DNA of 64,000 nucleotides from Scytonema millei VB511283 (lineage in GTDB: Bacteria > Cyanobacteriota > Cyanobacteriia > Cyanobacteriales > Chroococcidiopsidaceae), in contig NZ_JTJC03000006.1 in the NCBI RefSeq assembly GCF_000817735.3, positions 259,783 to 323,782 of the forward strand, in the 5' to 3' direction. Shown here piece after piece: positions 42,921 through 51,962 of the stretch; positions within the stretch are counted from its first letter, which is position 1, and each line of letters begins with the position of its first letter. The notes under the pieces are model-generated. The model was not told the origin of the DNA and made no database searches. It saw nothing but the letters and a program-made list of their open reading frames with translations. Made by a program: the position numbers and the translations under genes.

Positions 42921-44443
42921 CGCGTACCATCACGGCTATCAATTACAGCGATTCCGCGAGCCTGGAGTTCGTCGCGAATGCGGTCTGATTCGGCAAAATT
43001 CTTTGCTTTTCTAGCAGCTTGCCTTTGTTCCAGCATAGCTTCAATTTCTGTATCGCTTAAACCATCGTTAGTTGTAGTGTCAGGCTCTATTTCGGCAGTA
43101 AATCCTAAAACCTCGGCTAAAGTTACCAAGGTGTACCACTGACGTTGTAATTCCTCTGGTGAGGTTTCTGTCTTGCCTTGGTGTACCAATAGATTACCTT
43201 CCCGCGCCAATTCTTTTGCTAAAGGTTGCAACACAGCTAATCCATTCGGAAAATTAAAGTCATCATTGACTGCTGCTTTAAATCTTTGTACGACTTCAGG
43301 GAGCAGGGAGTCGGGAGTCGGGAGTCGGGAGTCGGGAGAGTTGCTAGTGGCTAGTGGCTGGTGGCTAGAATTGCTTCCTTGTCCTCCTTGTTCCCCTTGT
43401 CCCCCCGTTTCCTGACTCCATCCCAGTTGCTTGCCATATTGATGTCCAAACAGCAATCCTTCTCTGAGGGTGTGCCAGCCGTTGGTAGCAGCCGCGATCG
43501 CTTCGTCGGTAAAATCAATTGGTTTGCGATAGTGTGCTTGTAGGACGAATAACCTAACTGCCATCGGATCGGTGGGGCGATCGAGTAACTCGCGAATCGT
43601 GATAAAGTTGCCCAAGGATTTAGACATCTTTTCCCCGTTTACCTTCACCATGCCATTGTGCATCCAGTAGTGAGAGAGGGATTTGCCTGTTACGGCTTCA
43701 CTTTGAGCAATTTCATTTTCATGGTGGGGGAAAATTAAATCTGCTCCCCCTGCATGGATATCGATCGTATCACCCAGGCGATCGCGTACCATTGCCGAAC
43801 ATTCAATGTGCCACCCTGGACGACCTGCACCCCAAGGTGATTCCCACGCTGGTTCCCCTGGTTTAGCGGCTTTCCACAGAGCAAAATCAAATGGTTCTTG
43901 CTTTTTTCTTCCTTCTGGGTCTTCTGCGTCTACACGCCCGCTAGCGCCTGCTTGCAAGTCTTCTAATCTGCGTCCCGACAACTTACCATATTCGGGAAAC
44001 TGTTTGACAGCGTAGTAGACATCGCCATCGGCGGGATAGGCATAGCCTTTTTGTTCTAATTCAAAAATCAGCCGTTGGATGCCATTCATTGTATGCGTAG
44101 CGCGGGGATAGGCATCTGCTTCTTTGACATTTAGCCGCGTCATATCCTCAAAATATGCCTGGATATAGCGTTCGGCTACGGCTTCCATTGAGGAATTTTC
44201 TTGACGGGCGCGGTTGAGAATTTTATCGTCAATATCAGTAAAATTCTGAATGTACGTGACTTCGTATCCGAGAAATTGCAGGTAGCGCCGCACGACATCC
44301 CAGATAATACAAGCGCGTGCATGACCCAAATGGCAATAGTCGTATACTGTTACGCCACAGTAATACATTTTGACTTTGCCTGGTTCGACAGTCTCAAATG
44401 GTTCTTGACGACGAGTGAGAGTGTTGTAGATTGTCAGGGTCAT
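42905..44443 (-). CDS. cysS: cysteinyl-tRNA synthetase
   Basis: A 512-residue class I synthetase charging tRNA-Cys. The HIGH-type motif is HLGH in VYDYCHLGHARA and KMSKS is in NGEKMSKSLGNF. The zinc ligands include the Cys in YYCGVTVY and the later HIECSAM and HHENEIAQ. Residues about 341-382 are a low-complexity insertion (TGGQGEQGGQGSNSS then HQPLATSNSPDSRLPTP) translated from tandem repeats at 43297-43420, placed in the C-terminal helical domain. Without the insert the enzyme would be of typical length. The downstream AI-2E gene overlaps by 16 bases. Confidence 0.96.
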   Translation of the reverse strand: MTLTIYNTLTRRQEPFETVEPGKVKMYYCGVTVYDYCHLGHARACIIWDVVRRYLQFLGYEVTYIQNFTDIDDKILNRARQENSSMEAVAERYIQAYFEDMTRLNVKEADAYPRATHTMNGIQRLIFELEQKGYAYPADGDVYYAVKQFPEYGKLSGRRLEDLQAGASGRVDAEDPEGRKKQEPFDFALWKAAKPGEPAWESPWGAGRPGWHIECSAMVRDRLGDTIDIHAGGADLIFPHHENEIAQSEAVTGKSLSHYWMHNGMVKVNGEKMSKSLGNFITIRELLDRPTDPMAVRLFVLQAHYRKPIDFTDEAIAAATNGWHTLREGLLFGHQYGKQLGWSQETGGQGEQGGQGSNSSHQPLATSNSPDSRLPTPDSLLPEVVQRFKAAVNDDFNFPNGLAVLQPLAKELAREGNLLVHQGKTETSPEELQRQWYTLVTLAEVLGFTAEIEPDTTTNDGLSDTEIEAMLEQRQAARKAKNFAESDRIRDELQARGIAVIDSRDGTRWHRN

Positions 44444-44560
44444 AACAGGGCAACTATGTTTTTAGCGATCGCACGCGAAGCGCGATCGTCACTAAATCTC
44501 ATGTTAAACCCTCAAGAGTCATTCAGATTCTGGTTTAGGTATCCCGGTTTACCCGTGTGT

Positions 44561-45133
44561 TTACAAAATACCTTGTAAATCCAAAACGAACCCAGGCAGT
44601 ATATCTTCTCCTGATAAGGTCGTGGGAGATGACAACACTTCTACTTCACGTTCTTGGCGATAAATCTCAACATACTGCTGTTTGGGCTCGAGCAGCCAAC
44701 CTAAGCGCACCCCATTTTCTATATACTCTCGCATCTTGGCTTGTACGTCTTCGAGCATATCGCTAGCCGACATCAATTCCACCACAAAATCGGGAGCTAT
44801 GGGTAAAAACTTGTCTGGATCTGGGTTTATTGCCTCAATTCTTTCTTGTCTCACCCATGCAGCATCGGGGGAACGGATAGCCCGATTAGGTAGGATAAAA
44901 CCTGTAGAGGAGTCAAAGGCAATGCCTGTATTGTCGCATTCTGCCCAGATTTCCAGTCTTGTCGATAGTTTAATATTACGGTTTCCAGTTCCCCATGCTG
45001 TAGGTGGCATAATTACTATTTTTCCTTTCGCAGTGCGCTCAAACTTGAGATCTCGGTTGTGTTGACAAAGCATGAAAAATTGCTCGTCGGTCAAGTCGAT
45101 GACTGAATGTAAGTCTAGGGCGATGGTATTCAT
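44561..45133 (-). CDS. Uma2-family endonuclease-like protein
   Basis: About 190 residues from MNTIALDLHSVIDLTDEQFF at 45133; the ORF extends 42 codons upstream through a palindromic repeat, which I exclude. The PD-(D/E)xK-like fold of DUF820/Uma2 is visible: RSPDAAWVR, DFVVELMSASD, and YIENGVRLGWLLEPKQQYVEIYR. Cyanobacteria carry many Uma2 genes; nuclease activity is predicted, but physiological function is not known. Confidence 0.9.
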   Translation of the reverse strand: MNTIALDLHSVIDLTDEQFFMLCQHNRDLKFERTAKGKIVIMPPTAWGTGNRNIKLSTRLEIWAECDNTGIAFDSSTGFILPNRAIRSPDAAWVRQERIEAINPDPDKFLPIAPDFVVELMSASDMLEDVQAKMREYIENGVRLGWLLEPKQQYVEIYRQEREVEVLSSPTTLSGEDILPGFVLDLQGIL

Positions 45134-45190
45134 ATACGCACTCTGGACAATAATCTCTTGCAAAATTCTAAATTGCGATCGCATAGATCT

Positions 45191-45252
45191 GAGGGCGGGT
45201 TTGCCAATCGTTTTTGACTCCGATAAAGATTCCGGGTGAAACCCGCCCCTAC
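45191..45252. repeat. GTAGGGGCGGGTTT palindromic repeat
   Basis: GAGGGCGGGTTTGCC on the left and AAACCCGCCCCTAC on the right flank about 35 bases. It lies just upstream of the chosen start of the Uma2 gene and has extended that ORF artificially. Confidence 0.8.
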
Positions 45253-45367
45253 GAAACATTTATCTGTGTTTATCCACGTTTGATTAATGCAAATCTTATC
45301 TCATTTCTAAATGCAACTCATGCAAAATCGTAATTGGCTTGATTTGTCTCGGCACTATTGTTTTGTG

Positions 45368-45397
45368 TTGACATTGTATATACAAATTTTGTATATT
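45368..45397 (+). promoter_or_regulatory. promoter and palindromic operator of the DUF1778/GNAT operon
   Basis: A consensus -35 TTGACA (45368-45373) is followed, at 17-18 bases, by -10 candidates GTATAT/TATATT (45391-45397). A perfect 19-base palindrome, ATATACAAA-T-TTTGTATAT (45378-45396), covers the spacer and the -10, as expected for an operator bound by a ribbon-helix-helix antitoxin. The coding sequence starts at 45439. Confidence 0.7.
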
Positions 45398-45438
45398 GAA
45401 AGCAGTAAGCAAAAATAGTACTAACCCACACTTAAACA

Positions 45439-45711
45439 ATGCCTCGCGAGACCCGTGACGTAACTATCAACATTCGGGCAAAACAGAGTCAGCGAGATCT
45501 GATCGATCTAGTTGCAGAAATACAAGGCAAAAGCCGATCCGACTTTATGCTAGAAGCCGCCTACCGAGAGGCTGAAGCTGTGTTACTTGACCGAAAACTT
45601 TTTGCTGTAGACGAAGAAACATTTAACCAATTTCTCGCTCGACTTGACGCACCTCCAGAGCAAAACGAGAAGTTACGCGCTTTACTTGAGACAAAAGCAC
45701 CTTGGGAATAA
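45439..45711 (+). CDS. DUF1778-family antitoxin (TacA-like)
   Basis: A 90-residue protein with an N-terminal ribbon-helix-helix (RDVTINIRAKQSQRDLIDLVAEIQGKSRSDFMLEAA) and a C-terminal toxin-binding region with FAVDEETFNQFLARLDAPP. It is the TacA/AtaR-type antitoxin that neutralises GNAT toxins and represses its own operon; the palindrome at 45378-45396 is a likely operator. It overlaps the toxin gene by 10 bases. Confidence 0.92.
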   Translation: MPRETRDVTINIRAKQSQRDLIDLVAEIQGKSRSDFMLEAAYREAEAVLLDRKLFAVDEETFNQFLARLDAPPEQNEKLRALLETKAPWE

Positions 45712-46220
45712 ATCGAAGTCAGGAAAAGCCACGCCCTCCTGAGCCACTTTCTGCAATACACGAACTACAAGATTTCAATTCAGGCAATGCGACACTGGAC
45801 GATTGGATAAAGCGCCGCGCCTTAAAAAACGAGCAAGGTGGTGCTTCAAGAACTTACGTTGTCTGCATCGGTCAAAGAGTCATTGCCTACTATTGTCTCG
45901 CTGCTGGCTCTGTAGTAAACGCAAGTGCGCCGAATCGAGTGCGGCGGAATATGCCCGATCCGATTCCTGTAGCAATTATAGGAAGACTGGCTGTAGATCG
46001 CGAGTGGCAGCAAAGAAGAATAGGAAAAGCGTTAGCCCGCGATGCCATTCTTCGCACGTTACAGGCAGCAGAAATTATCGGCATCCGTGCAATTCTCGTC
46101 CACGCTATTTCAGAACAAGCTCAACATTTTTATGAAAAGTGCGGTTTTATAGCTTCACCTATTGCATCAATGACTTTAATGGTAACAATTGACGATGCTC
46201 GTGCTGCGCTTGGTGAATGA
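45702..46220 (+). CDS. GNAT-family acetyltransferase toxin (TacT-like)
   Basis: A 172-residue N-acetyltransferase. It starts with the type II toxin pattern PLSAIHELQDFNSGNATLDDWIKRRALKN, and has the acetyl-CoA-binding segment GRLAVDREWQQRRIGKALARDAI (Q/R-x-x-G-x-A) and FYEKCGFIASP near the end. TacT/AtaT relatives block translation by acetylating aminoacyl-tRNA. Operon with the DUF1778 antitoxin; the overlap supports coupled synthesis. Confidence 0.92.
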   Translation: MGINRSQEKPRPPEPLSAIHELQDFNSGNATLDDWIKRRALKNEQGGASRTYVVCIGQRVIAYYCLAAGSVVNASAPNRVRRNMPDPIPVAIIGRLAVDREWQQRRIGKALARDAILRTLQAAEIIGIRAILVHAISEQAQHFYEKCGFIASPIASMTLMVTIDDARAALGE

Positions 46221-46230
46221 CAATAGATAT

Positions 46231-47613
46231 TTAACTCAAATGTTGCCCCAACTCTAACCGCAAGCGATACAAAATTGTATTTGGCTCGACTTGAGATAAA
46301 ATTTCTTGAATGACTGTACTCGCACCGAATTGTCCCCAACTACAACCTTTTTCTAGATACACTTGGGCAGCTTTTCCCACAGCATACGTACCATAACCAG
46401 CAATTCCCCCTTGCGCGATCGCAGTTCCTGCAAATGCAGTTATATTAAACGGATTCTCCCCAGAGGCGATCGCAGTCGCACTTTTACCTAAGCCTAATAG
46501 CATTCCGCTACCTAATTCGCTCAACAATAAACCACCAGAACTAAACAAAATTGTTCTCAACAACTTTGTGGCTTCAAACCCCGTCATTGGCAAATTATAT
46601 AATTTAGCCAAAGCACGAATTAGGGCGAGATCGGCAACAAATCCGCCTAAAACGTCAAGTACAGCGATAGGGTTGAGTCCAACAGCTAAAGCTTTGTATT
46701 TGGTATATTGCCAAATTAAATCTTCCGCCGCTTCATTAAGACGATCTAGAGTTTTACATGCGATCGCGGCTTCTGCGTCTTTTACTTGTAGTAAAGCATT
46801 TAATGCCAGTAGCGATCGCCCCTCACGATTGAGTACGTGCAAAATCTTTTGCTGTAACTCCGCAACTTGGGGTGTTGGCGTTTCCCACTCGTAAGCAACT
46901 TGTCCGTCGGGATATTCTACCCGCACTTCTTCGGCTGCTGGTTCCGCCGCCACCATGACGATTTCATCGCTAGATAGCAGTTGCTGTAAGCGTCTTGCAG
47001 TTGGACTACCAGCCCCTAATTGTTGGAGATTTTTATAAATTGCTTCCCTATCGGTTTCGGGATATAAATCGATTTTATTGAATACTAAAATTAGCGGTTT
47101 CTGTGCTTGTCGTAGTTCGCAAAGTGCTTGATATTCAGTACGGGTAATATCACCAGCTACAACAAATAAAATTAAGTCAGCTTGACGCGCTACGTCCTTC
47201 GCCATTTGCGCTCTAGCTTGACCTTCAATTTCATCTAATCCTGGCGTATCGATTAATTCAATTTGTACTTTTCCACCTGGATTCCAACGCACGGAACGGG
47301 GATATTGAGTCACACCGTGTAGGGGACCCGTGGGTAAAATTTTCTGCCCGACTAAGGCATTGAGAACCGCTGATTTACCTCGACTCACCAATCCAAAAGC
47401 AGCGATACAAATGACATTCGTTTCTAACTTATTCAGCGTGGAAGTTAGGACTTCCAAATCTGGTTTAACCAACCCAGCTAATTCAAGCTTTGCAGGCTTT
47501 GGATTGGGTTTACGCAGATGTCCGTACCAAGATAGCGCTTGGCGGATACTGGCACGAGCGCGGTTGAGGTGAGATTCTTGGAGATCGATTCGCCTAGCTT
47601 GAGATTGTGTCAA
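46231..47613 (-). CDS. dynamin/Era-like GTPase with C-terminal DUF697 membrane region
   Basis: A 460-residue protein with a full G domain: GLVSRGKSA (74-82), the switch Thr region LPTGPLHGVTQYPR, DTPG (122-125) and NKID (179-182). The C-terminal half has hydrophobic segments with ALAVGLNPIAVLDVLGGFVADLAL, MTGFEATKLLRTILFSSGG and GIAGYGTYAVGKAAQVYLE, characteristic of DUF697 proteins. The role is unknown, perhaps membrane-associated. Layout resembles the GTPase at 9579-10892, but the two are clearly diverged and this one has an intact NKxD motif. Confidence 0.87.
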   Translation of the reverse strand: MTQSQARRIDLQESHLNRARASIRQALSWYGHLRKPNPKPAKLELAGLVKPDLEVLTSTLNKLETNVICIAAFGLVSRGKSAVLNALVGQKILPTGPLHGVTQYPRSVRWNPGGKVQIELIDTPGLDEIEGQARAQMAKDVARQADLILFVVAGDITRTEYQALCELRQAQKPLILVFNKIDLYPETDREAIYKNLQQLGAGSPTARRLQQLLSSDEIVMVAAEPAAEEVRVEYPDGQVAYEWETPTPQVAELQQKILHVLNREGRSLLALNALLQVKDAEAAIACKTLDRLNEAAEDLIWQYTKYKALAVGLNPIAVLDVLGGFVADLALIRALAKLYNLPMTGFEATKLLRTILFSSGGLLLSELGSGMLLGLGKSATAIASGENPFNITAFAGTAIAQGGIAGYGTYAVGKAAQVYLEKGCSWGQFGASTVIQEILSQVEPNTILYRLRLELGQHLS

Positions 47614-47934
47614 GGTTGAGAGACTGCGGCAGGGTACAGATTTACTCTAGTGCGATCGCAGTTGGAATGGCAAATCCAGCGACTGCACAAGGCGGATTTT
47701 ATCTGTGTGGTTCTGCATGAATCCTCAAACAATCTGGGAGAACGTTGAGTTACTCACAATTTCCTCAAATTTGCTTGCTAAGTTGAACCTAGAACCAAAC
47801 AAGACGTGGTTTAAACCAACCTGATGCTATGGCAATTCCCAAGGGTTCTTACATCTCGGGTGCTAGCTGTTGACTGTTGACTGCTGACGGTTAACGGTTA
47901 ACAGTTAACTATTACTGGGTAGAAGGTAATTTGT
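47614..47934. promoter_or_regulatory. divergent spacer with a repeated 48-base element
   Basis: A 320-base spacer between the GTPase and DUF4327 genes. The right part has heptamer repeats (TTGACTG/TTAACGG at 47868-47908). At 47753-47800 lies an element whose relative precedes nifJ at 52221-52269. Confidence 0.6.
47753..47810 (+). promoter_or_regulatory. copy A of a shared leader element
   Basis: CTCACA..TTCCTCAAATTT followed by CTAAGTTGAACCTAGAACC. By hand alignment, 31 of its first 40 bases match the element upstream of nifJ (52221-52260). It is about 125 bases before the DUF4327 start. Confidence 0.5.
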
Positions 47935-48156
47935 ATGAAAACATCAGTTAAGTACGACATCAATGCTATCAAAGACGAAGCGCGTCAACTCGTTGATAAA
48001 GGACTTGTTGACCGTCACCAGCCAATTTATGCTTTGTGCAAATACATTCCAGGTCGTGAGTGGGTTTGTGTGGAAATTGAGCTAGAGGAAAATGATTTTT
48101 TGCTGAGAGATCGAATTATCGATCTATTAGGTCGTGAAGACTGGCAAGAAGACTAA
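47935..48156 (+). CDS. DUF4327-family small protein
   Basis: A 73-residue protein common in cyanobacteria (MKTSVKYDINAIKDEARQLV, RHQPIYALCKYIPGREWVCVE, ending in DRIIDLLGREDWQED), acidic and soluble, function unknown. It has a good context start, with GAAGGTAATTTGT before the ATG. It is followed by a 76-base tandem duplication and the nitroreductase gene. Confidence 0.88.
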   Translation: MKTSVKYDINAIKDEARQLVDKGLVDRHQPIYALCKYIPGREWVCVEIELEENDFLLRDRIIDLLGREDWQED

Positions 48157-48308
48157 AAAATTCAAAAGTTAAAAGTTAAAAGTTAAAAGCTAAGACTTGG
48201 TTGCGATTAATAGTTTTAGTATTGACTTGAAAAAAATTCAAAAGTTAAAAGTTAAAAGTTAAAAGCTAAGACTTGGTTGCGATTAATAGTTTTGGTATTA
48301 GCTTGAAA
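48155..48308. repeat. 76-base tandem duplication
   Basis: Two copies of a 76-base unit (48155-48230 and 48231-48308) are nearly identical: both contain AAAAGTTAAAAGTTAAAAGC and AAGACTTGGTTGCGATTAAT, differing at a few positions (TTTTAGTATTGAC against TTTTGGTATTAGC). Each copy includes four AGTTAAA heptamers plus about 40 bases of unique sequence. Confidence 0.9.
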
Positions 48309-48447
48309 ATAGCTTAAATAGTTTTTTTGATATAGTTTAGAAACGAGTCAAATCTAAAATCGACGCTGTAAGCTGCAATAACTTAATATTGCTGAAAAAA
48401 CATTCGAAATTACCGAGCAAAATTATAAATGCTGCGAGGCGATCGCC

Positions 48448-49479
48448 ATGTCTACAATATCCAATTTCTGGAACATTGAAGAAGCTGAATTTCCCCAAAC
48501 TGGTACACCTACAGAGCAGCTCAAGTTTCTTTTAAATTATGCATTGCTAGCTCCTTCTGGGCATAATACTCAGCCTTGGAATTTTAAAGTTCAAGATGAA
48601 GCGATCGCGCTCTATGCTGACCGGACTCGCGCTTTGCCTGTTGTCGATCCTCAAGACCGAGAATTAATTATCAGCTGCGGTACGGCATTATTTAATCTTC
48701 GGATTGCTCTACGTCACTTTGGTTATACGGGCAAAATCTTAACTTTTCCAGAACCCAGCCATCCAGACTTGTTAGCGGCGATTCAATTAGGCAAACCCAC
48801 ACAGGCTAGCGCTGACGAGCAAATGCTGTTTGAGGCAATTCCCCAAAGACACACGAATCGAAGGGATTATGAAAACTGGGATGTACCCAAATCGATGCTG
48901 ACATGGCTGCAAGTGGATGCTGCCAGCGAAGGCGCTTGGTTGCAAGTTGTGAAAGGAGATCTAACCCGTCAGGCGATCGCCGAATTAGTGGTACGAGGCG
49001 ATCGCTTGCAAATGGCAAATCCCGACTTTCGGCGCGAATTAGCAGCTTGGATTCATCCAGGTAGCAGCCCCAGCCACGATGGTATACCTGGATATGCTTA
49101 TGGCGTGAATCAGTACCTAGATTTTGCTACACCGATCTTTGCTTGGGCAATGCGTACCCTCGATCTCGGAGATGCAGTGGCTCATCATAGCCGCCAACTC
49201 GCGATCCAGTCTCCGGCAATTTTAGTGCTGGGTACAGAGCAAGATACTCCGAGAGATTGGCTGGCAGCGGGGCAAGCACTAGAGCGGGTATTGCTGCGAA
49301 GTCAAGCAGTCGGATTATCAGCATCCTTTTTAAATCAGCCGATTGAAGAGCCAACTTTGCGATCGCAACTAAGCAAATTAATCTACGCATCAGGCTATCC
49401 ACAAATTCTGTTGCGTCTGGGTTTTGGTTCTGAAGTAAAACCAACAGCAAGGCGAGGAGTGGATGAAGTTTTGCTATAA
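48448..49479 (+). CDS. Acg-type FMN-binding nitroreductase-family oxidoreductase
   Basis: A 343-residue protein of the nitroreductase fold (Acg family). The N-terminal LNYALLAPSGHNTQPWNFKV is the FMN-binding signature, followed by AIPQRHTNRRDYE and, near the C terminus, GQALERVLLRSQAVGLSASF, LSKLIYASGYPQILLRLGFG. Acg proteins bind FMN and are dormancy- or hypoxia-linked in mycobacteria; some sequester flavin. It precedes hypF by six bases, so it heads a redox operon. Confidence 0.88.
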   Translation: MSTISNFWNIEEAEFPQTGTPTEQLKFLLNYALLAPSGHNTQPWNFKVQDEAIALYADRTRALPVVDPQDRELIISCGTALFNLRIALRHFGYTGKILTFPEPSHPDLLAAIQLGKPTQASADEQMLFEAIPQRHTNRRDYENWDVPKSMLTWLQVDAASEGAWLQVVKGDLTRQAIAELVVRGDRLQMANPDFRRELAAWIHPGSSPSHDGIPGYAYGVNQYLDFATPIFAWAMRTLDLGDAVAHHSRQLAIQSPAILVLGTEQDTPRDWLAAGQALERVLLRSQAVGLSASFLNQPIEEPTLRSQLSKLIYASGYPQILLRLGFGSEVKPTARRGVDEVLL

Positions 49480-49485
49480 AACAAA

Positions 49486-51957
49486 ATGCTAAGCCTAAAA
49501 CAACGTTTACACGTAACTATTCGAGGTGCTGTACAAGGGGTAGGTTTCCGTCCGTTTATCTACCGATTGGCAACAGAATTAGGACTTGTAGGATGGGTGA
49601 ATAATTCCGCTCAAGGGGTTTTTGTTGATGTAGAAGGCACGCAAGCGCAATTGCAGAATTTTTTATTACGCATCGAGCAACAAAAGCCACCCCAGTCAAT
49701 CGTTCAAAGTCTAGAATCGAAATTTCTCGCTCCCGTAGGCTACCAACAGTTCGAGATTCGCACCAGTACGGGTGGTGAGAAATCAGCAACAATATTACCC
49801 GACCTTGCCACTTGCTCGGATTGTCTGCGCGAAATTTTCAACAAAAGCGATCGCCGCTACGGTTATCCCTTCACCAACTGTACTAACTGCGGTCCCCGCT
49901 TTAGCATGATTGAAGCTTTGCCCTACGATCGCGCCAATACGACGATGAAACAGTTTCAGATGTGCGCTCGCTGTCAGTCCGAGTATGAAAATCCACTAGA
50001 TCGCCGCTTTCACGCCCAACCTAACGCCTGTCCTGAATGCGGACCCCAACTTGAGTTATGGGATCGAGACGGTCGCGTTTTAGCATTGCGCGATCGAGCA
50101 TTGCTTCAAGCTGCCGCATCAATTCGTCAAGGTCAGATCGTTGCTATCAAAGGTTTGGGCGGGTTTCACCTTGTCGTAGATGCACGGAACGAAGCAGCCG
50201 TACGACGACTGCGCGATCGCAAGCAGCGAGAAGCAAAACCCTTAGCCCTGATGTATCCATCCCTAGAATCGATTCAAGTAAGCTGTCAAGTTTCAGAGTT
50301 GGAAGCCAGCCTATTGCGATCGCCTCAAGCTCCAATTGTCCTGCTGCAACGCAAGCTAGAAGTTGACAGCGCGATGGTCGCGCAGCGAACCGCCTTCGGC
50401 ATCGCCCCCTCAGTTGCTCCTGGCAATCCTTATTTAGGCGTGATGTTGCCCTACACTCCTCTACATCACCTACTCATGGCTGAGTTGGGTTTCCCAATAG
50501 TTGCTACCAGTGGCAATTTAACAGATGAACCTATTTGTATTGATGAAAAAGAAGCACTGCAACGCCTGAGTAGCATTGCTGAGGTTTTCCTCGTCCACAA
50601 CCGACCGATCGCCCGACCGATAGACGATTCTGTCGTGCGCGTAATGATGGGACGAGAAATGGTTTTACGCCGCGCCCGTGGTTATGCACCTTTACCGATT
50701 CAGGTGACGGGGATAGGGGAAGCAGGGGAGCAGAGGAGCAGAGGAGCAGAGGAGCAGAGGGAGTTGGGGAAGCTGGGGGAGAAAAAACAACTGTCAGCTG
50801 TCTTCACGCAGTGTAGCGCCAGCGTCAACTGTCAACTGTCAACCGTCAACCAACAACTCACCCCCGACTCCCTTCTCGCAGTAGGGGCGCAGCTCAAAAA
50901 TACGATCGCTCTTTCTGTAAATGAGCAAGTTTTTGTCAGTCAGCATATCGGAGATTTAGCAACAGTTCCAGCAGTGAATGCTTTTGAAAAAGCGATCGCG
51001 GATTTTCAACAACTTTATCAGGTCAAACCAGCAGCGATCGCCTGCGATCTTCATCCCGATTATTCTTCTACTCAATTTGCTCAAAACTCAGGTTTACCAG
51101 TTATTCCAGTGCAGCACCACTACGCACACGTTCTCTCATGCATGGCGGAAAACGATTTAATTGAGACGGATAACAAACCCGTTTTAGGTATTGCTTGGGA
51201 CGGTACTGGTTACGGACTAGACGGCACAATTTGGGGTGGAGAATTTCTGCTGGCTACAGAAACATCATTTGAGCGAGTCGCTCATTTACGGACTTTTCGA
51301 CTGCCTGGGGGAGAAAAGGCAATTAAAGAACCAAGACGAGTCGCAATTGGTTTGCTCTATGGAATTTTTGGAGAAGAATTGTTTGAGATGCAGCACTTAG
51401 CACCAGTGCAAGCTTTTAGCGATCGCGAGTTGGGAATTTTACAGACAATGCTGCAAAGAAATCTCAATACTCCAGTGACTTCTAGCATGGGACGGCTATT
51501 TGATGCGATCGCTTCAATTCTAGGATTGCGGCAACAAACTCAGTTTGAAGGACAAGCAGCAATGGAACTGGAGTTTGCGATCGCCGGATTCGATCCTGAC
51601 GAGCGCTATAGCTTTGAGATTTTAGCAACGTCATCACCTGCGATCGTCGATCTGCTGCCGATGGTGCGAGAAATCTTAGCAGATATAAGATGTGGTTTAC
51701 CACTCGGAAAAATATCAGCTAAGTTGCACAATACGCTCGTTGAGATCGTAGTTGCCGTAGCAAAATCTGTGGGTGAAGAAAACATTGTGCTTACAGGCGG
51801 TTGTTTTCAAAATAAGTATTTAACTGAAAGAGCCATTAAAAGATTGCAAGCAGAAAATTTTCGTCCTTATTGGCATCAGCGCGTCCCACCTAATGATGGG
51901 GGAATCGCGCTAGGACAAATTGTGGCAGCAACTTTTCGCTTGAGCAACAGGAAGTAA
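49486..51957 (+). CDS. hypF: carbamoyltransferase HypF, [NiFe]-hydrogenase maturation
   Basis: An 823-residue enzyme that makes the thiocarboxamide precursor of the active-site CN ligands from carbamoyl phosphate. Domains in order: acylphosphatase (RGAVQGVGFRPFIYRLA, 13-29), two zinc fingers (Cys110/113/132/135 and Cys160/163/182/185), a YrdC-like domain (IKGLGGFHLVVDA onward), and a Kae1-like domain with HHYAHVLSCMAEN and DGTGYGLDG. Residues about 410-465 are an in-frame low-complexity insertion (RSRGAEEQRELGKL, then NCQLSTVNQQL) between YrdC and Kae1 domains, translated from tandem repeats. Without it the length would match other HypF proteins. Confidence 0.97.
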   Translation: MLSLKQRLHVTIRGAVQGVGFRPFIYRLATELGLVGWVNNSAQGVFVDVEGTQAQLQNFLLRIEQQKPPQSIVQSLESKFLAPVGYQQFEIRTSTGGEKSATILPDLATCSDCLREIFNKSDRRYGYPFTNCTNCGPRFSMIEALPYDRANTTMKQFQMCARCQSEYENPLDRRFHAQPNACPECGPQLELWDRDGRVLALRDRALLQAAASIRQGQIVAIKGLGGFHLVVDARNEAAVRRLRDRKQREAKPLALMYPSLESIQVSCQVSELEASLLRSPQAPIVLLQRKLEVDSAMVAQRTAFGIAPSVAPGNPYLGVMLPYTPLHHLLMAELGFPIVATSGNLTDEPICIDEKEALQRLSSIAEVFLVHNRPIARPIDDSVVRVMMGREMVLRRARGYAPLPIQVTGIGEAGEQRSRGAEEQRELGKLGEKKQLSAVFTQCSASVNCQLSTVNQQLTPDSLLAVGAQLKNTIALSVNEQVFVSQHIGDLATVPAVNAFEKAIADFQQLYQVKPAAIACDLHPDYSSTQFAQNSGLPVIPVQHHYAHVLSCMAENDLIETDNKPVLGIAWDGTGYGLDGTIWGGEFLLATETSFERVAHLRTFRLPGGEKAIKEPRRVAIGLLYGIFGEELFEMQHLAPVQAFSDRELGILQTMLQRNLNTPVTSSMGRLFDAIASILGLRQQTQFEGQAAMELEFAIAGFDPDERYSFEILATSSPAIVDLLPMVREILADIRCGLPLGKISAKLHNTLVEIVVAVAKSVGEENIVLTGGCFQNKYLTERAIKRLQAENFRPYWHQRVPPNDGGIALGQIVAATFRLSNRK

Positions 51958-51962
51958 CGGTC

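Noticed and set aside
45134-45259. Longer N terminus for the Uma2 protein
   Set aside because: The extra 42 codons run through a GTAGGGGCGGGTTT palindrome and do not resemble the family start; MNTIALDLHSVIDL is the natural beginning.
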